Shown here piece by piece: positions 58,199 to 64,000 of a stretch of DNA of 64,000 nucleotides. The DNA comes from Bacillota bacterium (GTDB lineage: Bacteria > Bacillota > Clostridia > Christensenellales > UMGS416): the NCBI GenBank assembly GCA_023421955.1, contig JAEZSE010000040.1:29749-93748 (forward strand), in the 5' to 3' direction. The notes beneath the pieces are model-generated. The model worked only from the letters and a program-made list of their open reading frames with translations, did no database searches and was not told the origin of the DNA. Position 1 is the first letter of the stretch; each line of letters starts with the position of its first letter. Position numbers and translations under genes: made by a program.

Positions 58199-58320
58199 AC
58201 TCCCCCCTGGCCTCTGAGGAGGCCATCCCCCCTCTATGAAGGGGGTAAGGAGTGTGGACGATCGGCTCCCTACCTCCCTCCTTGAGGGAGGTGCCGCCCA
58301 CAGGCGGCGGAAGGAGTTCC
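58199..58320. repeat. Two palindromic two-stem repeats between the nitroreductase and phosphohexomutase genes
   Basis: 58201-58248: stem 1 TGGCC-TCTGAGGA-GGCCA, stem 2 CCCCCTCTATGAAGGGGG. 58267-58318, opposite direction: stem 1 GCCGCC-TGTG-GGCGGC, stem 2 CCTCCCTCAAGGAGGGAGG. Same plan as the copies at 27625 and 41240-41420 with compensating base changes. Confidence 0.75.
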
Positions 58321-58339
58321 AAAGGCCGCTCACTTCCAG

Positions 58340-58837
58340 CTAAAACCGATTCCACCGCAGTACATCTTCCAGCGCCTTCTTCTGCGGTTTTTGCGGCTCA
58401 CCGTCGGGCACGCCCAAGGCGATCAGCACTGCCAGCTCATGGCTTGCGGGGCAACCAAGAAGCTTCTCGATGGCCGGCGCGTGGGGCAGTTTATGGGAGT
58501 TCACCCAGCAGGTGCCCAGGCCCTCAGCCACGGCAGCCAGCATCAGGTTTTCGGTGGCAGCCGAGCAATCCTCAATGAGGCAGATGGAAGTCTTGTCGCA
58601 GAAGACAGCCACACAGGCTGCAGCCTCCCCAAGGAACCGACCCCACTTGCACTCTTTTGCGATCTTGGCCTTCATTGCGGAGTCGTCCACGACCACAAAC
58701 ACCCAACCCTGGGCGTTGCAGCCGGACGGTGCCAGCACGGCGGCCTCCACAAGCCTAGCTAGCGTCTCGCGGGAGACCGGCTCCGGCTTGAATTTCCGCA
58801 CACTGCGGCGTTTGCGCATCACGTCATACAGATTCAT
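58340..58837 (-). CDS. Nitroreductase-family FMN protein
   Basis: 165 residues, a short member of the NADH oxidase/nitroreductase fold: MNLYDVMRKRRSVRKF (FMN phosphate contacts), APSGCNAQGWVFVVV, ENLMLAAVAEGLGTCWV and the C-terminal IALGVPDGEPQ. It probably works as a dimer reducing small electron acceptors with NAD(P)H. The start overlaps the DUF2461 stop (ATGA) and has the SD GGAGG. Confidence 0.92.
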   Translation of the reverse strand: MNLYDVMRKRRSVRKFKPEPVSRETLARLVEAAVLAPSGCNAQGWVFVVVDDSAMKAKIAKECKWGRFLGEAAACVAVFCDKTSICLIEDCSAATENLMLAAVAEGLGTCWVNSHKLPHAPAIEKLLGCPASHELAVLIALGVPDGEPQKPQKKALEDVLRWNRF

Positions 58838-59502
58838 CCTTCCACCTCCATACCGGTGATAAAGCGGTATAATTGCCCATGATCCAGAATGCATTGACGG
58901 AGCCTGCCCGCCAGCTCCGGGGAGAATGCCGCCTCTGAGACCGGCTCCACATGCTCGGTATAAAACGTCTTCTTATTGTACCAGAAAGCGAGCTCCCCAT
59001 CCAGACCGGGCTTCCTGGGCTTGGCGTAGTCTTCCCCGGCGACGTGATAAGCCTTGAGCGCCGGGTTTGCAATGATGCTGCGAAACAAGTCAGGCCGGGC
59101 GTCGATGCGCTTGCGGAAGCGGTTCATCGCCTCCGCCTGGGGCATGTAAAATCCCATCCCCCAGCCGATCTCCTCGGGGGTCAGATAGAAATAATAGCTG
59201 AGCGCCGTGCTGTTGGTTTCGCCGGTGCGTTTGAAGCTCAGCCAAAGATTGTCACGGTAAAACTCGCCCTTGCAGCGCCGGGCGTCTCGGTAGATGCGGG
59301 CGACGATGCGGTTGGGCCTGCCGTCGATGGCCGAGTCCACCGCCTGCGCCGCCGGAGCCAGCTCTGCAGCCAGGGCGTAAAGCGGGTCTTTCAGACACTT
59401 GATGTAGACATCCTTGTTGGCGTTGAACCACTCACGGTTGTTGTTGAAGCGGATGTCCAGCAAAAATTTGAACCCCTCGGGGGGGATGCCATTGAATGCC
59501 AT
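58834..59502 (-). CDS. DUF2461 protein
   Basis: 222 residues matching DUF2461 over its length: NGIPPEGFKFLLDIRFNNNR, then EWFNANKDVYIKCLKDPL, ARIYRDARR and YYFYLTPEEIGWGMGFYMPQ. No function is known for the family; it has no catalytic motif that I recognise. I start at ATG 59502 (SD GGAGG at 8 bases). It is coupled by a 4-base overlap to the nitroreductase gene. Confidence 0.88.
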   Translation of the reverse strand: MAFNGIPPEGFKFLLDIRFNNNREWFNANKDVYIKCLKDPLYALAAELAPAAQAVDSAIDGRPNRIVARIYRDARRCKGEFYRDNLWLSFKRTGETNSTALSYYFYLTPEEIGWGMGFYMPQAEAMNRFRKRIDARPDLFRSIIANPALKAYHVAGEDYAKPRKPGLDGELAFWYNKKTFYTEHVEPVSEAAFSPELAGRLRQCILDHGQLYRFITGMEVEG

Positions 59503-59577
59503 GTGTTGTGCCTCCAAGCGGATTATAGGGGGAAGTAAAATAGAGATCAAGTCACAATTTGTAAATTGAGCTATTTC

Positions 59578-60231
59578 TCACTCCGACTTACCCGCCAATC
59601 GCTCCCCCAGCTCATAAGCCCTGCGGCAATCCTCTGGAAACGCCACGCGTCGGCGCTCTGCTTTGGCCTGGGGGTCAAACATGTCAGTCACATACTTCGA
59701 ATAGTCGTCAAACTGCAATGTGTCGTTGGAATAAACCGGCGGCTCCACGCTGCCGATGATCCACCGGAGCAGGTTTTCCGCACCGCCCAGGCGCTCAGGG
59801 TAACCGATTTGTCGCATCCTCTGCTCATCCACGTTCATGGTATAAATGAAGCCCACCTTCGCGTGGCCAGGGTAAAGGCTCTTATGGGAGTGGTCATACA
59901 CCAGGTATTGAAACGCAAGCCTCTCAAGAAAAGAACGGACTGCGCCGGTCACGTCACCCAGATAGATCGGAGAGCCAATCACGAGCCCGTCGCACCGCTC
60001 AATCTCCGCCAGCACCGGTGTGAGACCATCCTGCCGGGCACAGCGGCCATAGCTTTTCCCACCCTCCCGCTTGCATGCGAAACAGCTCACACAGCCCTTG
60101 AAATCCAGATCAACCAGGTGCACCAGTTCTGTTTCAGCCCCCTGGGCGCTGGCGCCGTCCAGCGCGGCGCGCAAAAGCGTGGCAGTGTTCCAATCCTTGC
60201 GGGGGCTGCCGTTTATGGCCAGGACTTTCAT
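59578..60231 (-). CDS. Flavodoxin-like NAD(P)H:FMN oxidoreductase, iron-sulfur flavoprotein-like
   Basis: 217 residues. LAINGSPRKDWNTATLL is the FMN loop (about 4-20), CVSCFACKREGGKSYGRC is a C-x2-C-x2-C-x10-C motif (about 47-64) and GSPIYLGDVTGAVRSFLER the second FMN contact. It is a paralogue of 50570-51142 with a longer C-terminus. It is probably a small electron carrier in anaerobic metabolism. The SD is GGGAGAG. It lies 12 bases after polC, so they may share a transcript. Confidence 0.86.
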   Translation of the reverse strand: MKVLAINGSPRKDWNTATLLRAALDGASAQGAETELVHLVDLDFKGCVSCFACKREGGKSYGRCARQDGLTPVLAEIERCDGLVIGSPIYLGDVTGAVRSFLERLAFQYLVYDHSHKSLYPGHAKVGFIYTMNVDEQRMRQIGYPERLGGAENLLRWIIGSVEPPVYSNDTLQFDDYSKYVTDMFDPQAKAERRRVAFPEDCRRAYELGERLAGKSE

Positions 60232-60243
60232 TCGTTTCTCTCC

Positions 60244-63200
60244 CTACATCATGTCAAACAGTGACACCTGGTTTTGCTTGGGAATGCCCTCCAGGCACCG
60301 AAATTTCCGCAGCACCTCCATCACGGCGCTGGAAATGCCGGCGCGCTTTTTCAGATCCTCCTCGGAAATGAAGGGGCCGGTGGCGCGGGCGCTGACGATA
60401 TTTTGCGCGGCGGAAGCGCCCAATCCCGGCAACGCGTTCAATGGTGGGCGGATGGAGCCCTCGCCGGTGATCAGAAACTTCACCGAGTCCGATTGATAGA
60501 TATCGATGTTGGTGAACTGGATGCCGCGGGCCATCATTTCCAGCACGATCTGCAGGATCGTGAGTTTGTTTTTGTCCTTCACAGCCAGCTTGTTTTCCTG
60601 ATTATCGAGCTCGTCCACCTGCTGCTTGATCTTCTTGATGTCGTCCAGCATCACCGAGGCATCAAAGTCATCGGCGCGGACGGTGTAGTAGGTGGCGTAA
60701 TACTCTCGGGGGTAATGCACCTTGTAGTAGGCCACCCGCAGGCCCATCGTGACATAGGCCACGGCATGGGCCTTGGGGAACATGTATTTGATCTTCTTAC
60801 AGGAGTCGATGAACCACTGGGGCACGTTCTTCTCCACCATGGCCGTCTCCATGTTGGGTTTCAGGCCCTTGCCCTTTCGCACGCTCTCCATCGTATCGAA
60901 GGCGATCTTGGGGTTCACGCCCATGGAAATGAGGTAAAGCATGATGTCGTCGCGGGTGCAGATGGCTTGCTTGAGTGTGGCCACGCCGTTGAGGATGAGG
61001 TCCTGTGCGTTATTAAGCCACACGTCGGTGCCGTGGGAAAGGCCGGAGATGCGCACGAGCTCGGAGACTGTGGTGGGACGGGTATCATCCAGCATGCCGC
61101 GCACAAACTTGGTGCCGAACTCCGGTACGCCATAGGTGCCCTGCTCGCAGCCAATGTCCTCCGGCGACACGCCAAGGCTCTTGGTGGAGGTGAACAGTGC
61201 CATCGTATCTCGGTCGTCAATCTTGATCGTGACAGGGTCGAGGCCTGTGAGGTCCTTCAGCATCTTGAGCATCGTGGGGTCGTCATGGCCAAGGATGTCC
61301 ACCTTGACAAGGCGGTCATGCAGCGAATCGAAGTCGAAATGCGTTGTGATCGTGCCGGACTCCTTGTCATCCGCCGGGTGCTGGATTGGCGTGAACTCGT
61401 AGATTTCGTTTTCCTTCGGCACGATGATGATGCCGCCGGGGTGCTGGCCGGTGGTGCGTTTCACGCCGGCGCAGCCCATTGCCAGGCGCTCGATCTCCGC
61501 GCTGGAGACGGAGCGGCCATGCTCCTCCATGTATTTGAGCACGAAACCATAAGCCGTGCGGTCGGCGATGGTGCTGATGGTGCCGGCACGAAACACGTTG
61601 CCGGTGCCGAACAGCTCCTCGGTAAACTTGTGCATCACCGGCTGGTTCTCACCAGAGAAGTTAAGGTCGATATCAGGCACCTTGTCGCCCTCAAAACCCA
61701 GGAACACCTCAAAAGGGATGTCAAAGCCGTCGCGTTTGTATTGCGTGCCGCAGTTGGGGCAGTCCTTCTCCGGCAAGTCCGGGCCGCAGCCAAGCTGCTG
61801 GGCATCCACCGACCAGTCGGAGTGTTTGCAGTTGGGGCAGATATAGTGTGGCGGCAGCGGATTGACCTCCGTGATGCCGGTCATCGTGGCCACAAAGGAC
61901 GAACCGACTGAGCCGCGGGAACCGACCAGGTAGCCATCCTGGTGGGAGCGCTTGACCAGTGCCTGGGCGATCCAGAACAGCACGGCAAAGCCGTATTTGG
62001 TGATGGAGCCCAATTCCTTGTTCAGGCGCTTCTCCACGATCTCCGGCAGCGGGTCGCCATAAATTTCTTTGGCGTTCTTCCAGCTTTCGGAGACAATGAA
62101 GTCCTCCGCGCCATCCACCTTGGGGGCGTAGAGCTGATAGGGCGGCAGCGCTTCCACCACACCGATCTGCTCCGCCAGTGCGTTGGGGGCGGTGATCACC
62201 ACCTCGCGGGCAAGCTCCTCCCCCAGCCAGGCAAACTCGGAAAGCATCTCCGCCGTGGTGCGATAATAGAGCGGCGCCTGCTGGTCGGCATCGGAAAAGC
62301 CCTGGCCAGCCTGCAGGATGCGGCGGTAGCACTCATCGCCGGGCTCCAGGAAGTGGGCGTCGCCGGTGGCAACCACAGGCTTATTCAGTTTCTTTCCCAG
62401 CTCATAGATTTTACGGCTAAGATCGTGCAAGCCCTCAGCGTCGCGCACTCTGCCGGTGCGCAGCAAGAATTGGTTGTTGCCGTCTGGCATGATTTCCAGA
62501 TAGTCATAGAACTCGGCGATACGCCCCGCCTCACCGTCCTGGCCGGCCAGCAGCGCCTGATACAACTCGCCGGCCTCACAGGCCGAACCCACCAGCAGAC
62601 CTTCACGGTGAGCGTCCAGCACTGACTTCGGGATGCGTGGTCTGCTCTTGAAGTGCTCCAGATGGGAAATGGACACCAGCTTGTAAAGGTTGATTAGGCC
62701 CTCGCGGTTCTTCACCAGCAGCACAGCGTGGTATTCCCTGCCCTCACCGGAGCCTGAAAAGGCATCATTCAGGTCGCACACGCGCACCTGCCCGTGGCGG
62801 CTTTCCACCTCGTGCGCCATCCTGAGGTAGATGTGGGCCGTAGCCTCAGCATCGTTGACGGCGCGATGGTGGCCCTCCAGCTTCACATTGAACTTCTTGG
62901 CAAGCGTGTCCAGCTTGTGACGGCGCATGTCCGGATAGAGCGACCGGGAAAGGGCCAATGTGTCCAGCACCGGGTTTGGGAACATGAGTCCGGACATTGC
63001 ACCCCGCCCCATCAGAAAGGACATGTCAAAGGCGCTGTTGTGCGCCACCAGCAGGCTGTCGCCGGCGAAGGCCTGGAAATCGCGCAGGGCCTGCGCCTCT
63101 GCGGGGGCGTCCTTCACCATCTCGTCGGTGATGCCGGTCAGGTGCACCACCTTGGCCGGGATGGGCTTGCCGGGGTTCACAAAGGTGTTGAACCTGCCGG

Positions 63201-64000
63201 TCACTTCGCCGTTTTCCACCCGAACCGCACCGATTTCAGTGATGCCGTCGCCGCCGGGATCAAAACCGGTGGTTTCCAGGTCAAACACCACCAGCGGGCC
63301 CTTGAGACCCACGTCCGTGTCGCCGGTTACGATGGCGGCGGTGTCAGGCACAAGGTATGCCTCCATGCCCAGGATGATCTTCACGCCGGCCTTTTTGCCT
63401 GCTTCCACTGCCGCCGGGAAGGATTGTACAACGCCATGGTCGGTAATCGCCAGCGCCTTGTGGCCCCAGCGCTTGGCGGTCTTGATCGCAGCGTCCAATG
63501 GCAGCACCGAGTCCATCGAGCTCATCTGCGTGTGCAGGTGCAGCTCCACGCGTTTTTCCACCGCGGGGTCTTCGCGGAGCTTTTTGGGGATCTCCATGAT
63601 CTCCTGCACCTTCAGCGAAAGCTCCGCCACCACGGTGGAAGCCCCCTCCGGGCCCTTGTTTCGGAAGCGCTGCTCCACAGCGCCCCGCACCCGCAGCTTC
63701 ATGCCTGGCTTGATGGCTTCCGTCAACTCTTTGCAGGCCGTGTCTGTGTCAAACCGGATTGCCTGAATCGTATCGGTGAAATCAGAGATGTTGAAGGAAA
63801 CCAGCGAGATTGTCTCGCCATTGCGCTCCCGCTTGGTAGGGCGGTATTCCACCTTCAACACCTCGCCCTCCAGGATCACGGTGCCGGATTCCTCGTGAAG
63901 CGCTTCCACCGCCGTCGTTTCGCCGTTGATGGGCCGCCCGCCAAGCAGGATCTTCACGCCTTCCTGCTCCACGGTTTTTGGCTTGCGCACCTTCACGACC
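60244..64000 (-). CDS. polC: DNA polymerase III PolC (partial, N-terminus off window)
   Basis: The Gram-positive replicative polymerase with built-in proofreading. About 1,250 residues are present; PolC is normally about 1,430, so the N-terminal domain is beyond the right edge. Order: OB fold, PHP domain (VELHLHTQMSSMDSVLPLDA), DEDDh 3'-5' exonuclease (LVVFDLETTGFDP, HRAVNDAEAT), second PHP part, a zinc-binding segment (CPNCKHSDW, CPNCGTQY), the catalytic DIDLNFSGE and the C-terminal helix-hairpin-helix and beta-clamp end (QVSLFDMM). PolC presence marks the organism as Firmicute-like. Confidence 0.97.
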   Translation of the reverse strand, partial: VVKVRKPKTVEQEGVKILLGGRPINGETTAVEALHEESGTVILEGEVLKVEYRPTKRERNGETISLVSFNISDFTDTIQAIRFDTDTACKELTEAIKPGMKLRVRGAVEQRFRNKGPEGASTVVAELSLKVQEIMEIPKKLREDPAVEKRVELHLHTQMSSMDSVLPLDAAIKTAKRWGHKALAITDHGVVQSFPAAVEAGKKAGVKIILGMEAYLVPDTAAIVTGDTDVGLKGPLVVFDLETTGFDPGGDGITEIGAVRVENGEVTGRFNTFVNPGKPIPAKVVHLTGITDEMVKDAPAEAQALRDFQAFAGDSLLVAHNSAFDMSFLMGRGAMSGLMFPNPVLDTLALSRSLYPDMRRHKLDTLAKKFNVKLEGHHRAVNDAEATAHIYLRMAHEVESRHGQVRVCDLNDAFSGSGEGREYHAVLLVKNREGLINLYKLVSISHLEHFKSRPRIPKSVLDAHREGLLVGSACEAGELYQALLAGQDGEAGRIAEFYDYLEIMPDGNNQFLLRTGRVRDAEGLHDLSRKIYELGKKLNKPVVATGDAHFLEPGDECYRRILQAGQGFSDADQQAPLYYRTTAEMLSEFAWLGEELAREVVITAPNALAEQIGVVEALPPYQLYAPKVDGAEDFIVSESWKNAKEIYGDPLPEIVEKRLNKELGSITKYGFAVLFWIAQALVKRSHQDGYLVGSRGSVGSSFVATMTGITEVNPLPPHYICPNCKHSDWSVDAQQLGCGPDLPEKDCPNCGTQYKRDGFDIPFEVFLGFEGDKVPDIDLNFSGENQPVMHKFTEELFGTGNVFRAGTISTIADRTAYGFVLKYMEEHGRSVSSAEIERLAMGCAGVKRTTGQHPGGIIIVPKENEIYEFTPIQHPADDKESGTITTHFDFDSLHDRLVKVDILGHDDPTMLKMLKDLTGLDPVTIKIDDRDTMALFTSTKSLGVSPEDIGCEQGTYGVPEFGTKFVRGMLDDTRPTTVSELVRISGLSHGTDVWLNNAQDLILNGVATLKQAICTRDDIMLYLISMGVNPKIAFDTMESVRKGKGLKPNMETAMVEKNVPQWFIDSCKKIKYMFPKAHAVAYVTMGLRVAYYKVHYPREYYATYYTVRADDFDASVMLDDIKKIKQQVDELDNQENKLAVKDKNKLTILQIVLEMMARGIQFTNIDIYQSDSVKFLITGEGSIRPPLNALPGLGASAAQNIVSARATGPFISEEDLKKRAGISSAVMEVLRKFRCLEGIPKQNQVSLFDMM

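Noticed and set aside
27625..58320. Palindromic repeats as a CRISPR array
   Set aside because: Copies are scattered, lie in both directions and have no regular spacers or cas genes.
60274..61911. 545-codon plus-strand open frame opposite polC
   Set aside because: Antisense to a well-conserved gene; the long frame follows from GC-rich codon usage and has no recognisable motif.

Overview
The window reads as chromosomal DNA of an endospore-forming, fairly GC-rich (estimated 55-60 %) member of the Clostridia. Direct evidence is a full set of sporulation genes (spo0A, spoIVB, gpr, yqfC, yqfD, cotJA-cotJB-cotJC), a PolC-type replicative polymerase, Gram-positive SD sequences and frequent GTG/TTG starts. 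Intergenic two-hairpin repeats resemble those I associate with Oscillospiraceae/Ruminococcaceae genomes; that placement is inference. I see no tRNA, 5S/16S/23S rRNA, CRISPR array, transposase or prophage.

Layout. 1-1784: murF (cut by the left edge) and ddl. 2011-13345: a mixed accessory stretch with a tiny HTH gene, the cotJ operon, an orphan oadB/oadG-like pair, a phosphotransferase, a subtilisin-like protease behind an SD-masking hairpin, a DUF486 protein, a Nudix hydrolase, a self-regulating PadR gene, a DUF362 ferredoxin-like protein, a DUF3795 protein, a WYL regulator, a cysteine hydrolase and a PhzF protein. 13500-25724: a housekeeping block read leftwards: ppdK, dnaG, rpoD, a conserved unknown, a 26-residue membrane peptide, an HD-GYP protein, a DUF5317-TrmK fusion, nif3, a zinc-ribbon protein and rnpB. 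25957-33295: yqfC-yqfD-phoH-pgpH-ybeY-cdd-era-recO, many with overlapping stop and start codons. 33435-42372: a hydrolase, rpsU, an ECF S-like gene with a TM1266-type regulator behind a structured leader RNA, then nadK-argR-recN-spoIVB-spo0A and gpr. 42610-47780, rightwards: a membrane-anchored propeller-like protein coupled to radA, a methyltransferase and a YacL-type PIN-TRAM protein. 47903-64000: mnmA, a DUF2935 protein, a six-gene run beginning with exoA, transketolase, a phosphohexomutase, small redox enzymes and polC (cut by the right edge).

How it works together. Most of the window serves replication and repair (polC, dnaG, recO, recN, radA, exoA), RNA maturation (rnpB, ybeY, era, trmK, mnmA), wall precursor synthesis (murF, ddl), second-messenger turnover (pgpH for c-di-AMP, HD-GYP for c-di-GMP) and commitment to sporulation (a sigma-H promoter and a 0A box in front of spo0A).

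The best candidates for something undescribed are the attenuator-like leader RNA at 35441-35590 upstream of the TM1266/ECF genes; the fused DUF5317-TrmK frame with a possible internal start; two hairpins that mask SD sequences, one before the protease and one before the 26-residue peptide; and the family of two-stem repeats.
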